A stretch of DNA of 64,000 nucleotides from Hypomyces perniciosus (Eukaryota; Ascomycota; Sordariomycetes; Hypocreales; Hypocreaceae): assembly GCA_008477525.1 (NCBI GenBank), contig SPDT01000007.1, positions 5,518,001-5,582,000 on the forward strand, given 5' to 3'. Both the position numbers and the translations under genes were made by a program. The notes beneath the pieces were generated by a model. That model was not told where the DNA came from and searched no databases. It saw nothing but the letters and a program-made list of their open reading frames with translations. This document shows positions 10,944-22,210 of this stretch, one piece after another (positions within the stretch are counted from its first letter, which is position 1; the number at the start of each line of letters is the position of its first letter).

Positions 10944-13059
10944 TGGGAGCCGTCGTCGCCGTGGCTCATGTCCTGAAGATGCGACCGTGATTGCGAGGGC
11001 GAGCTGAAGGCGGCGCTCAATAGGAGAGAGATCGGTACAGGTCTCACGGCGCGAACACGCCCAGATGGGTCGCAGATGAGGAGGCCGTTTAGTTCATGGC
11101 ACTGTAAAAAAGAAGAGTCAGCTGAGGCGCGTAGCCGACAAAGAAGGTCGGAAGCTGTCTGTCGAGTCGTGTCGCAATTCTGGAGCAGAGCAGGAGGAGA
11201 TTTTGTAGATGGCGGGGGGAGGGGAGGCCAAATACTTAAGTGCGTGTTTCTTTTGGGGGGTCGTCAATTCCTTACCTTAGGCACTCTGCAGTAAGCGCAG
11301 GAAAAAAAAAGGAAAAAAGGAAAGATAAACGCGCTTCGAATGCGGAAGACGGACGGCGAGACGAAAATAGGAGCCAAAAATGACTGCGACAGAGAAATGG
11401 GCGCAAAGTGAGGCAAAGGGAAACCGGTAGAAGGACAAGTTAGTTGCATGGGGGATGCATAAAGGTGGAGGAAAGGCTTTCGACTCCGTACCGCCCCAGC
11501 ATCTGTCATCCACTATGCATGCAGCCTGGTGGAGGATCGATGGATGCCTCGCTGCATTTCGCTAACCAGATCAGAGCGTCAGAATGGGCTGAAGCAAGGA
11601 GTCTGCAGATTCAGAACATCTCGGACTCGGCCAAATTTGACCATCGACAATGAGTCAAGAAACCAGAGCGCCAAGCTAGGTAGGATATCTTGTTTCAGTG
11701 TTTCACCATGCGCGGTAGCCTCGATGTTTCCAACTGTCCATATAAGGCAGGGAAAAGGAAAAACAAACAATAAAAAGGCCCGAGTACGGAGTACTAGTAA
11801 TACGACGTGATACTAACAACAAATTTATGCTCCATAATCCATTGTCAGTGCCATAAAAGAGCACAAAGTCAAGCCCCCCGCACATGCACATTTTGCTGCT
11901 TTACGCGGTGCGCGCTCTCAAAATGATACACAGAGGGAGGGGCTCCATAGAACGGCCTTAAAGAGACCAATAGGAAATCCGGAGCCGCCTCCCGGCATGG
12001 CCCGTGCCTTTGCTTAGCTGCGTGACATGGATGATTAGCTTTTGCGTCTTGAGCAAAGAGAGCCTATTGCTCGTACGGAGTACAAAGTACAGAGTAGCTA
12101 CAGACCTATAGTAACACTATTAGTACAGTACCTACGGAGTACAGGAGACTCGACCACGATAGATGTGGCCGATAAATAGGGAGGCTTGGAAAAGTTCGAC
12201 AACCTGACTTGTGTCGTGGTACCACTGAGTGTTCTGCCAGTGATGAAGCAGGCGGGCATAAACGTCGCCATGGAAGTGACGTACTCGTACCTTAACGATA
12301 ATCAAGTCATCATGATCAATTAGCCGAGACTATATACTTTTCCACCAAAATACTAACAATCGCCCATATTATCTTAATAGTACATATAATATTAAACGAT
12401 AGAAATTATCGTCACTACTCCACAAGCCCCGCATACACGAAATTCTCTCCCCGCATTACCGTTTCCCCTAGTACTAGTACTAGTAGCCAGATGTGATGAA
12501 ATCACTTTGACGATGATTCCTGCACAAAAGCAACTTCGGCAACCAATTTCGCATGCATTTTGATACTTCTACCCCACCAAGAGGGTTCAGTTAAACGAAA
12601 AGCATTAAGACAATCGCGTGCTCTACTACTTAAGCTATCCGTGACACGATGCAATTGGGCAATAGTATTAGTATTGATGAGCCTACCAAGATGGTTTTGT
12701 TGAACCTGAAGCTTGACACATTATTGAGATTGACGAGGTGCTATGCCTATGCTATTCCTACCATCATCACACAGGTTAATCCTACAACCCTTATTGCGTG
12801 CGTACAGGCCCAATGTCAACTGCATATCGGTCTTCAAATGCCACTTATATCCATCAGTCGTAGCGTTGGTACAGAAATGCCTAAATCACCGCTTTGTATT
12901 GAGTATAGATTTTCCAAATTCTAACCCGACGTGTTCCAAAAATGCCATCCACATCATAAACTATAAACCATAAACCATAAAATATTCCCTGAAAAACATG
13001 TACTCCTGAGAAATGCTGCTGCTATTAAACATGACAGGCAACCCACCACGACTTGACCC
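10944..13059. other. 2.1-kb intergenic region with AT-rich island
   Basis: No convincing gene. The first 500 bp are the leader of the 964-aa gene. TAC-GGAG-TAC words occur at 11784-11796, 12073-12085 and 12131-12141. From about 12290 to 12980 the sequence becomes AT-rich. A small hairpin ACGATA-GAAAT-TATCGT lies near 12395-12411, and a short stop-bounded minus-strand frame of about 60 codons (about 12721-12895) may be a decayed gene or element remnant. Promoters of no other gene are expected here. Confidence 0.5.
12061..12141. repeat. TACGGAGTAC word cluster
   Basis: Contains TCGTACGGAGTACAAAGTAC (12071-12090) and a further CTACGGAGTAC (12131-12141), with GAGTAG and TAGTAC fragments between them. 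Member of the dispersed intergenic word family. Confidence 0.6.
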
Positions 13060-14748
13060 TTAAATCTCGCCCCAACTACCCATTGGTCCATTCGAAGCTA
13101 TCATGGACCCTGTACCAATGGAGCCGCCAATATCCCAGTAATGCTTTGACGAGACACTGCTTCTCCTCGCAGATCGCCTTGTGCTTTGGCTTGCACAACT
13201 GCTGTGGTGCCGCAGCGCCACCGGGCTGCTTGGCGCAGTAGCCTTGAACACTCGACGTTCTGTGGGACGGGATCGGGAGATGAGTGGGTGGTGCTGCTTT
13301 ATCCTAGCCGCCTTAGCGGCCGTGTCCTGCGCCTTCGCAGGATTGTGACGAGGGGTATCGATGGATAATGTGACATCGGACTGTGACGTAAAGCGAGATA
13401 CAAGATACTTGAAGACGAGCTTAATGTCCATGTCCTTCTCCCATTCCTCTTGTGTAAAAGTGTTGCCCATTGGCAAATCCCCCTGCACGGTCGCGTCCGA
13501 TTGGTTTGACTTCTGGCTGGGAATAGTGACCGCCCGAGGAGCAGGATGAATGGTTGGCTTGAACTCTGGGAAAGTTGACTCGCCAGGCTGTTCAGGGGTG
13601 GTATTCTCAGAGACAACGCGGCCATCTGCAGATTCCGGGATAACAGGTAGGCCAGCGTAAGGAAGAGGCATCTGCTGGACGCGTGAATATGTCGAGAAGG
13701 CCCCAGGATGCTTCGAGAGCTGGTTGACCAGCAGGCCAAGCTCTCTTGATACTCTTTCCAGAATATGGATCTGCCATGACTCGTCCGACTCTGATAAATG
13801 TGGTTCATCGTCCGACTGTGACGCTCGTGGTGTCCGCGACAACTCCTCCTCACTAGGAAGTTCTTCTCCAAGTAAAATGGACAAGAGTCTGTCGTCGATG
13901 TCTAACAATTCCTGCAGGACCTTGCGCGTGATTCGTGCAAGCAAGCCCTCGCTTTCATCAGTCTCCTCTTCATCGGCAACTGCCTCTTGTTCATGCCAAG
14001 ACATATTATCTGGTTCAACAACTTCTGATTGCTGGACACGTTGTTGCGGGGGTGCCTTCGAACTCATTCTCCGTCTTGTCTCGCGCTGGATCTCTTCCAG
14101 GAGGGTGCGACTGTGCTCCAGGCGCCATGCCTCGATCCTCTGTCGCTTCTCTGATTCCTGTACTTCTTCGTGGTCCAATTCAAACTGTGGTTGCTCAAAG
14201 CTGTTCAACCTCCGTCGGACTCTCCTGGGATTGAATCGCTCAAACTGATAGATCTGGTCTTGCGCCTGGAGACTAAGGGTAGGCTGGTCGAGATGGAAGG
14301 ACCCCAGGCCATCATGGGTAGGGAGGACTGGCATAGCATGTTGGCTGCTTCGTGGAAGTGATCTGAACCCAGGTAGATGGCCATCCAGGCTATCTAATTC
14401 GGCATCGTCCCCTACAGACTCGTCGATGACGGCGGAGAAGACGACTGAATGGGTCTCATCCACATGCTCTACTGCCGACGCAGATGCTGTTCTTGCAACA
14501 GTATGTAGACTCCCTAGGTCGCTAAGGCGTGATCGCCCAGGAGTTCCGAGTGAATGTTCGGGTTCGGTCTCGGTGAGATAGGAGGCGGTGGTTGTCTCGG
14601 TAGGCGGCGAGAAGAGCACCCATGTCTGCGACTGCTCGGGCTGCTGCTCCCGGGAATTACGTGTGGGTGGCTCAGAAACCTCCTGATCTCCCACTGTAGA
14701 CCGAGCAAGTTGCTGCATGGTCTGGCGAGTCGGTTGTTGCAAAGCCAT
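13060..14748 (-). CDS. Fungal protein of unknown function (562 aa)
   Basis: A single frame from the ATG at 14748 to TAA at 13060. I do not recognise a family. The N-terminal 60 residues are Gln/Thr-rich. Residues about 145-175 (PGFRSLPRS, LPTHDGLGSF) may be a conserved short motif. Residues about 190-235 are a basic/acidic helix-rich block (FNPRRVRRRLNSF, then a Glu/Arg-rich helix). A helical segment at about 285-310 (RITRKVLQELLDIDDRLLS) is followed by an acidic stretch. The C-terminal quarter is basic and Ser/Arg-rich, ending in a Gly/Trp-containing tail. Codon use is ordinary, and uninterrupted length supports a real gene. Function cannot be inferred. Confidence 0.7.
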   Translation of the reverse strand: MALQQPTRQTMQQLARSTVGDQEVSEPPTRNSREQQPEQSQTWVLFSPPTETTTASYLTETEPEHSLGTPGRSRLSDLGSLHTVARTASASAVEHVDETHSVVFSAVIDESVGDDAELDSLDGHLPGFRSLPRSSQHAMPVLPTHDGLGSFHLDQPTLSLQAQDQIYQFERFNPRRVRRRLNSFEQPQFELDHEEVQESEKRQRIEAWRLEHSRTLLEEIQRETRRRMSSKAPPQQRVQQSEVVEPDNMSWHEQEAVADEEETDESEGLLARITRKVLQELLDIDDRLLSILLGEELPSEEELSRTPRASQSDDEPHLSESDESWQIHILERVSRELGLLVNQLSKHPGAFSTYSRVQQMPLPYAGLPVIPESADGRVVSENTTPEQPGESTFPEFKPTIHPAPRAVTIPSQKSNQSDATVQGDLPMGNTFTQEEWEKDMDIKLVFKYLVSRFTSQSDVTLSIDTPRHNPAKAQDTAAKAARIKQHHPLISRSRPTERRVFKATAPSSPVALRHHSSCASQSTRRSARRSSVSSKHYWDIGGSIGTGSMIASNGPMGSWGEI

Positions 14749-16444
14749 GATGGAAAGGCGAGCAGACGCGGGACGTGTAGTCGTTGTTGGCGATGTTGGC
14801 TTTTATCGGTGATAAGCGATTGTGTGATGCGCGGGTCGTTTACTCCGGACGGATTCCGATACAGCGTCTCCACAGAGGCTGGGTTGTTCGGTCAAGATGA
14901 TATGGAATTACGGAATATGGAGCTCTGATAGGTACTAAGAATAAGACAGGAAACGCCCGAGTAGCGACCCATCGGCTAGGTGAGGTGAGGGAGAAAAAAA
15001 AGGGGAGCCCGACGTCTGGGATGTTGGCGTTGGTTGGGTTGGGTTGGCTACTTGGCTACGTTGTTTTGTTGATGGCGTCCCGCGTCATCTCTGACGATCC
15101 ATCGATAGGGTGGGGGAACAGCAGAGCACAGAGCAGGCCAGCCTGCAGGCCCAGCGCACACAACAGCACAGTTTGCATGGGCTGCTCGCGTGCTGGCTGG
15201 CTGAGATGGCGGCGGTCACCAGAGAGGACCCAACCAGACCAAACAGTGGCTGCAGCGCCCCAGCAGAGGCTGGAAGAACTTCTGTGCTCCTCTGTCCTCT
15301 TTGTCTTGCCTTTGCAGGCTTGGAACCGCTTCCTTGCGTCACATCTGCGATGGCGGCATTATTACAAAGTACGAGTACGGAGTACTACTGGTTGATAACA
15401 CGTTCCGAAGCCGTGATTGTCCGTTGTTATTGCATCTGTTAGCGCTTCTCTCTTCTCCCCACCCTCTTCCCTCAATCTCCCGGTCAATCTCTCGTCCACC
15501 TTCTGCCGTTGATGGAAAACTGTGTTGCCACAGCTGACCTGCGCGCGCATCGCTCTGCGTTTGATATGCATGGAGTGGAGTGGAGCGTACGAGTAGGTAT
15601 GGTTGCATCTTCGTGAGAAGGATCGGTGCCATTTCGTAGTATATATCCAGATAAAGACCCTGCATCTTATCCTTCCAATCGGGTGATGCAATCGGTCTAC
15701 AAAGTAGTAGTATGATGCTGGCTTTGCAGCCCATACCTTATTCGTCTGTGACCCAAGTGTCACCAACTCTAGTCATGTGGTCATATCGGAAGTACTTATA
15801 AGCCTCACAGCTGGGTGACAATAGTACTAGTAATACTACCATTTCTTATCATAGTTATAGATAACTTTAATTACTATGAAGTACGAATAACTGTTAAGAT
15901 CACTTGGGTACTATTACTAGTACTACTCCGTATAGAATTACTCTTATCCAGCCTGTGCTTCCAATGCTATATATAACGCAGCAGCAAAAGCTTCTGATGC
16001 TCTATCAATCAAGGAGCACGGAGTATCTATTCTGTTTGCCGTCCCTATTTTTTGTCCCCCACTTGCCTGAGTTTGGCACACGACGTTGAGCTAGTAGATG
16101 ATTCCATGATCGATTAATCAATCAGTCCCTGCCAAGGCTGCGTCAGCCTTCCTCTTGAGCTGCTCACACGCCTATCTTTGGCCGCTTTGGTTCATATTCC
16201 TCAAAAAGTTCACCAATGATGTCACGAGAGTGTGCCTGGCCCCGAAGATCCCGAGGACACTCAATATCGCTGCACGACATGTCTCTAACTGTCACGCTAA
16301 TCACGGACCATTGCAGTTTGAATACCTGGTGCCAAAAGCACAATCATTTAAATTGCCTAATAGGACTATCCTCAATTCAGGAGGTCTTTATTTGATATGC
16401 CACATTGACGCCAATCAGAAACCCAGATGCCACCCAAGAACCGT
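14749..16444. other. 1.7-kb intergenic region
   Basis: Leader and promoter of the 562-aa gene on the left, RPL10 3' region on the right. No gene seen. It holds CGAGTACGGAGTACTACTGG (15371-15390), TACTAGTA/ACTACT runs (15822-15925) and ACGGAGTA at 16018. No other structure supported. Confidence 0.55.
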
Positions 16445-17365
16445 TTACGCCTCCGACTGGAAAGCTTCGGGGAAGCGGCGCATGTTGTTCGCCAGGACAC
16501 CGTGGTTGCTGAGGAACTGAACGTAAGCTCCGTCGACCTTGACACGGCCGGCAGCCTTGCGCTCGAGGTAGTCCTCACGTCGGAGAGGAGTGAAGCCCCA
16601 GTTCTTGGAGATGATGATCTTTTGTCGGCCAGGGAACTTGTACTGGGATCGTCGGAGAGCCTCCAGGGCAAGACCACGGTCTATAAATGATGTATTAGTA
16701 AAGGCTTCCTAAGCAACCAAGAAGGACGATTCAACATACTGGAGTCACGAGTGCGGACGCTCATGATGATCTGGCCAATGTTGACACGGGCGACAGTGCC
16801 GTTGGGCTTGCCCCAGGCACCACGCATACCGGTCTGCAGTCTATCGGCACCAGCGCACGACAACATCTTGTTGATACGAACGACGTGGAAAGGGTGAGCA
16901 CGGACGCGGAGGTGGAAACCCTCCTTACCGGTGTGCTTGACCAGGTACTTGTTGGCGCAAATACGGGCGGCCTCGAGGGCCTCGGAGCTCAGCTGCTCAT
17001 ACTCGTTGGAGACGAGATGGATGCAGAGAGGGAAGTCGTCGACGTTAGCACGCTTGCGGCCAAGATCGAAGATGCGGATCTTGGGGTCGGGGACACCACG
17101 GTTGAAGCGCGACTTGGGGTACGGCTGTAGAATGAAGCAATTAGCATAAGCTGTCCCGTCATCGATGTTGCCCATTGTCAACAGAAGCGAGCGCCCCAGA
17201 ATCCCTCCTCCCTCCTCCTCCCTGGCCATTTGTAATCCACCCCCGTGGTCATCCCGCAGTCCCTCCTCACAAAGAGCCCCAAAGTCGAAGCAAAATCGAA
17301 GCAAAATCAAAGTTACTCACCTTGTTCTTGCAGTATCGGTAGCAACGAGCGGGACGACGCGCCAT
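16445..17365 (-). CDS. RPL10: 60S ribosomal protein L10 (uL16)
   Basis: Component of the large cytosolic ribosomal subunit near the peptidyl-transferase centre and tRNA path. Its late loading is tied to Nmd3 and Sdo1 release. Three exons (17321-17365, 16740-17124, 16445-16680) encode 221 aa, the usual length. Exon 1 gives [15 protein letters not shown] and exon 2 opens [13 protein letters not shown]. The junction [16 protein letters not shown] confirms the second splice, and [15 protein letters not shown] is diagnostic. Introns are 196 and 59 bp; the first is long for this window. The gene is divergent from RPL30 with only 357 bp between start codons, so the promoter is probably shared. Confidence 0.97.
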
Positions 17366-17722
17366 TTTGTCGGTTTGTGCTGGGACTTGACGTGGTGTTG
17401 GTGAGGTGTTTGGGGGAAGATGAATCCAGCACGAAGAGCCCGATTGCCACTTCACTGAAAATCCGCCAGTTTGATTTCAAAGCAATCTTGGCGCAATGAA
17501 TGGTGTCTTCGCTTAATCGCCGGTGCTTTAGGGCTCGCTGGAACGAGTGGCCACGATCTCATTGGCTGAGCCGCACGAGCCCTGCCCCGCCTCCAAATGC
17601 GCCATCCAAAACTCCAAAACCGAAAATTCCACGAACTTTTCAACAAGGGACGTCCTCAGCAATCGCATCAATCGTCAAGTTCAATCGCAGATTGTCGCTC
17701 GCGCGCAAAAAAAACCGTCAAA
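17366..17722. promoter_or_regulatory. Bidirectional ribosomal-protein promoter with Tbf1-like site
   Basis: 357 bp separate the RPL10 and RPL30 start codons. TTAGGGCTC at 17528-17536 matches the Tbf1-type element common in ribosomal protein promoters of many ascomycetes. An inverted CCAAT (ATTGG, 17571-17575) lies next to it. Co-regulation through these sites is inferred. Confidence 0.6.
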
Positions 17723-18302
17723 ATGGCCCCCCAAAAGAAGAGCAAGAGAGATGCCAACAGCATCAACTCCAAGTTGGCGCTTGTTATGAAGTCCGGCAAG
17801 GGTACGTGGTGATGGAACGCCGTCAAAATTGTACAGCAGTTGCTAATTGATATTTTAGTCACCCTCGGCTACAAGTCTACGCTGAAGGCCCTGCGATCCG
17901 GAAAGGCCAAGCTGATCATCATTGCTGGCAACACTCCTCCTCTCCGAAAGAGCGAACTCGAGTACTACAGCATGCTGTCCAAGGCCCCCATCCACCACTT
18001 CTCTGGCAACAACGTAAGTTCCACCGTAATCGATATTCCCTCTGCCAGGTGACAAGCCATCTTGATGGATGTTCACTTGTGCTATACTTCTCGCTTCCTA
18101 GAAGCTACTCTTGCTACCCGAGAAATGATTCTCGTGGACTGCCCAGAGAAGAAGTCTTATCAGACTTTGGAGGGTTCACCATGGCTTACGCATTTGTGAA
18201 CAGATTGAGCTTGGTACTGCTTGCGGTAAGCTCTTCCGCTGCTCGACTCTGGCCATTCTGGATGCTGGTGACTCCGACATCCTGAGCGACCAGCAGGCAT
18301 AA
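17723..18302 (+). CDS. RPL30: 60S ribosomal protein L30 (eL30)
   Basis: Large-subunit ribosomal protein that contacts the small subunit; in yeast it also autoregulates splicing of its own transcript. Exons 17723-17801, 17859-18013 and 18204-18302 encode 110 aa. The protein runs [26 protein letters not shown], then [47 protein letters not shown], and [14 protein letters not shown] to DILSDQQA, a textbook eL30. Introns are 57 and 190 bp. All splice phases close. It is paired head-to-head with RPL10. The second intron is long enough to hold a small RNA, but I could not identify one. Confidence 0.97.
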
Positions 18303-20168
18303 GCGACCAATATTGTGCATTCCACGGCGTTCAGGGGTAAAACGGTTCAAGGGCGATTTGAGGATACCATTCAATTTCATGTGATATGAGACGACATTGT
18401 GGGGAGCTTGCTGCATTACGCTAAAGGCAAAGCCTCCGCTTGGACGTCGTGAACCTTGGCAAATAGCTGGGCCACGAGTTCCGGGTGATAGTCACCTCAA
18501 TGAAACAATACAGCCATGAACATTGTTCCCCGTCAAACTCATGAGCCCTGGACTCATTATGTGATTGGATGCATCGTAAGCAGGTAACGAAAGGCCGCAG
18601 CCAACCATGATGTTGCGCCACTACCTGGCTTGCTGGTTGTACCTAGGTAGTGTACACCAATCGTTCAGCTGGAAGGCAACGAAAAAATCAACTTCTATGA
18701 AGAGACACGAGCTGAATGTGGCTTGGTATTCTGGAAAACGAACGGAATACTATTTGAAGAATACACAGCAATGTGTCACGAATAAAGTGGCACTGCAGCC
18801 CTGTCTATTAATATATCATGCGTCATGGCATTGACTGACAACAGAGATGTATTTCAAACTTTATCCATAGCTTTGTCTAGAGGAACGAAGCAGATGCACG
18901 CAGTACAACATACGAGCATTCTTGAGAGCGCTCGATTTTTCTATATAAAACGAGCTGTACTATGTATGAGATGAAACTCGGATCGGTTCTGTCACGAGTC
19001 GCTATCACAAGATTGAGGACGGTCATCTGAGACGTGAATCACGGCTGACTTCAATGACATCTTCAAGGCTGAGCAGGCGTTAAACGTGAATCTTATTCTT
19101 ATTATAGCAGATCGCGGCTGTGGCTGCTTACTCCCCGCTGGCTAACTGTTGAATAAAGTATACTATTATTATAGTCTTTGTGGTGGTGTGCAAGAACATA
19201 TTGTGTACTTGGTGATACTACCTCTTGTAAGCGTTTGCGTAACGCATCGAAATCCATAAGCATAGGTAATCGGGTAATCAGATCCCCCATGGGGACTTAT
19301 GCACCATGCACTCTGAGATTACATTGTATGCATTATGCCGGGACAGAGAAGCGGTCAGTCTTACCACCGCAAGGGATTGGTTGGTTGAAACAATAATACT
19401 ACTACGGAGTACTAGTCGGCTACTGGGCAACCGAGGCGGTTTGTCCGTTGGGGAGACAAAACGGAACCTGGAAAGGCGGCCAAAAGTTACGGTGGGTGGT
19501 CTTGGGTGTCTTCCGTACAGTACTTTGTCACCAAGTAAGACTCAAAGGGGCCCGAGCGTCACTCCGTTAGCCTAATCAGGCACCAGTTATTATAGCATGA
19601 AACTCAATCTGATGCACCGCCGCCAAACGGCAGTGATCGATTTGCTTGAAGGCGCAACTCCCGTAATGAACAAATCTGCTCCCCTTTATGCTCGCAGCTC
19701 GCCCATCTCTCTTCTGAGTCGAACACGAGTAGCCTTCCTGTGGCAAGCCCTACGCCTCATTACGCCCCTTGAACTGGCGTATTTTGTCTGTCTGTTTGTT
19801 TTTTTGTTTTTTTGTTGTTTGTTTGTGAGTTACCCCGTGCATCGCAGAACCCAGTAACGGAGCATTGGTACCCGCGGACCGTTTTCTTCACTGCTGCCAT
19901 TCAGCGTCCACCAACAGGCCTGCCGATTCCTTCAGTGAGTGGAGCCGCCCAACAACGCCAAACCCTCGTGGCCTATTTGTCCCTCCAAATACATACCATA
20001 CTCCTCCTCTCCAAGGCTCCGGATAGGCTGTGTGTGATACGGCCTCGCGATCGTCAAGCATAATTATCCGACATTAAAAACGTTGCTGGCGCCTCGCCAA
20101 GCGACCCTGTCCCTCCTTTTCACACCTCCTGTTCGTCGCATATTACCCTCGAGTCAGGCACCGGCGAC
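18303..20168. other. 1.9-kb intergenic region
   Basis: No gene recognised. Contains the RPL30 3' region, one ACTACGGAGTACTAG word (19401-19415), T/G homopolymer-like runs (TTTTTTTGTTT near 19800) and the leader of the coiled-coil gene. Nothing else supported. Confidence 0.55.
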
Positions 20169-22049
20169 ATGTCTACCACAGTTGCGAAGAAGTCCCCTGT
20201 CAGCGCAGTCGGCCGCGAGTCTTCTCCAAGCACGTCTCCGACACGTAGCAGTTCCCAGCGGGCCCCGACGACAACGACGCCTACCGGACATACCAGGACG
20301 AGATCAGTCCGCGGTGCTCCTGTCTCTGCCCGCGCGGCCATTACTAGGAGAGATACGGCCATGAGCAACGCCGATTCTGACGCCCGAGCGGCGGCCGCTT
20401 CAGCACTGGAGGATCTTCAGCAGCGTCTGGAAAGGGAGGAGAAACTTTCAGAGCAGTACAGGAAACAGGCCGAGGTCCTTCAGTCCAAGTTGAACGATGC
20501 CCTTAAGGAGTCAACCAAGTTAGAAGAGAAGGTGCACGAGCACGAGGAGTTGATCGAGACGCTGAGAAATGAGAAGAGGGAGGCCGTCCGCCAGATTCGG
20601 GAGATGGAGACCATCTATGAAGCCGAGCGAAGCGCAATTCTCAAGGAGAAGGAGGAAATGGCAAATAAAGAGGAGGAAATGCAGGCCGTTATCCAGCGTC
20701 TCAAGGACAGCTTGGCCCAGAGAAGCATCGCCGACGATGACAGCCGGCTGTCAAGACAATGTGAGCAAGGCCGCCACGTCACTAACTAGTATATGGTTTG
20801 CTAACTCAGTTGTGAAGCAGCCAACGCCTCGCCATCGCTAGACGGGAGCAGCTTTGCTCCCCCCTCCTCTCTTCAACGGAGTGACTCGCGGAATAGTTCC
20901 AAACTGATTCTACAGAAAGATAAGCTCATTGAATCACTACGACTGGAACTCGCAGAGGCTCAGATCAAGCTGGTGGAATCGGAGAACCAGGGCGGCGGCA
21001 GGCTGCACGAAGTCGAGCGCTTGTTGATGGAAGCGCGCATGGCCAACGCACGACTGATGGAGGACAACGAGAGCTACCAGCTGCTTCTTCAGGAGAGAAC
21101 ACTCAAGGGCGATTTCGGCCAGAGCGACTTCAGCTACATGGGCTCTAACGTCAACCATGACGCACTGAACGCTCTGGAAGGGAAGGGAGGTGGCTCTAGC
21201 CTGGCTGACGAGCTGACACAAGCCGAGGGCGATGTCGGTTTCGATCGCGAACTCAAATCCCTGCGAGAGCAGAACAAGGCGCTCACGTTGTATATCAACA
21301 AGATTATCGAACGCCTGCTGCAGCACCAGGACTTCGAGACCATCCTGGATCAATCAGGCGACATGAAACCACCCTTGCCAGACAAGGACAAGGAACTACC
21401 GCCGCCCCCGAATGAAAAGCCACAGTTGAACGGAGCGACACTATTACAACGAGCTAAATCTATAGCTGCAGGGCCAGGGAAACCCAGATCACGGCCGTTC
21501 TCTGTTATCCAAACCTCGGGCAGTGCTCCGTTGGATCACACGGATCCTGACAAGGCCCCGAGCATCCCCATCGGGAACCTGGGACGATCTTCTGGCGCAA
21601 GGCGCTCGCGGCCGCAGAGCGAACAGTTTACCGGTGCTGCAACTCTTGTCAGCCAGATGTACAAGGGGCCAGATGGCCCTGGGTCACCACCGCTAGGCAA
21701 CTCGAGGCATTCGCACGCATTCTTCCCAACAGCTGGCATTGTTGGAACGCCCGGTCGTATCCCCAGCGGTGGTCAAGCACCTTCATCAGGCAACTTCCCG
21801 GGCATGAGAAGCGAAACGTCGAGCCTAAGCGGCGACTCCGGAGAGATATCTACGCCACCATCACAGTCCCCGCCACGATCCCATTCTGACAAGCAAACAA
21901 CGTTCTCTGGCGGCAAACCTCGACCTCTCAAGCTCGTACAGGATAACCAGGACCTACTCAAGGACAGTGCGAACAAGCGGATGAGCTGGATTTCGGGCTG
22001 GAGTTGGGGTGGCAAGAAAGACGAGCAGAACAACCCGATTCCGGAGTAA
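20169..22049 (+). CDS. Fungal coiled-coil protein (M-protein-repeat-like), function unknown
   Basis: Exons 20169-20760 and 20821-22049 (60-bp intron with CTAAC branch site and CAG acceptor) encode 606 aa. Residues 1-65 are Ser/Thr/Arg-rich. Residues about 75-190 form a long, highly charged coiled coil (for example LEDLQQRLEREEKLSEQYRK). A Ser-rich hinge is followed by a second coiled coil (about 235-400, including VERLLMEARMANARLMEDN and LREQNKALTLYINKIIERLL). The C-terminal 200 residues are Pro/Ser/Gly-rich and end in a Trp-containing basic motif (WISGWSWGGKK). Similar fungal proteins are often labelled M protein repeat, which says nothing about role. A cytoskeletal or trafficking scaffold is plausible but unproven. 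Confidence 0.8.
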
Positions 22050-22163
22050 ACCACACCATAACATGAACAGGTGGGCCAAAGTTTATTTTGATACGCATTT
22101 TCGAGCATGACGAACGACCAAAAAATCAAACTTGGGATCATCTTGGGCCGGCGTCTTGCGGAG

Positions 22164-22210
22164 TACTTCTACAACTACTACGACTACTATAACTACTACT
22201 ACTACATACA
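22164..22210. repeat. TAC/ACT triplet microsatellite
   Basis: Imperfect (ACT)n tract just downstream of the coiled-coil gene, starting directly after a GCGGAGTAC word. This pairing of triplet tract and GGAGTAC word recurs in other gaps. Confidence 0.7.
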
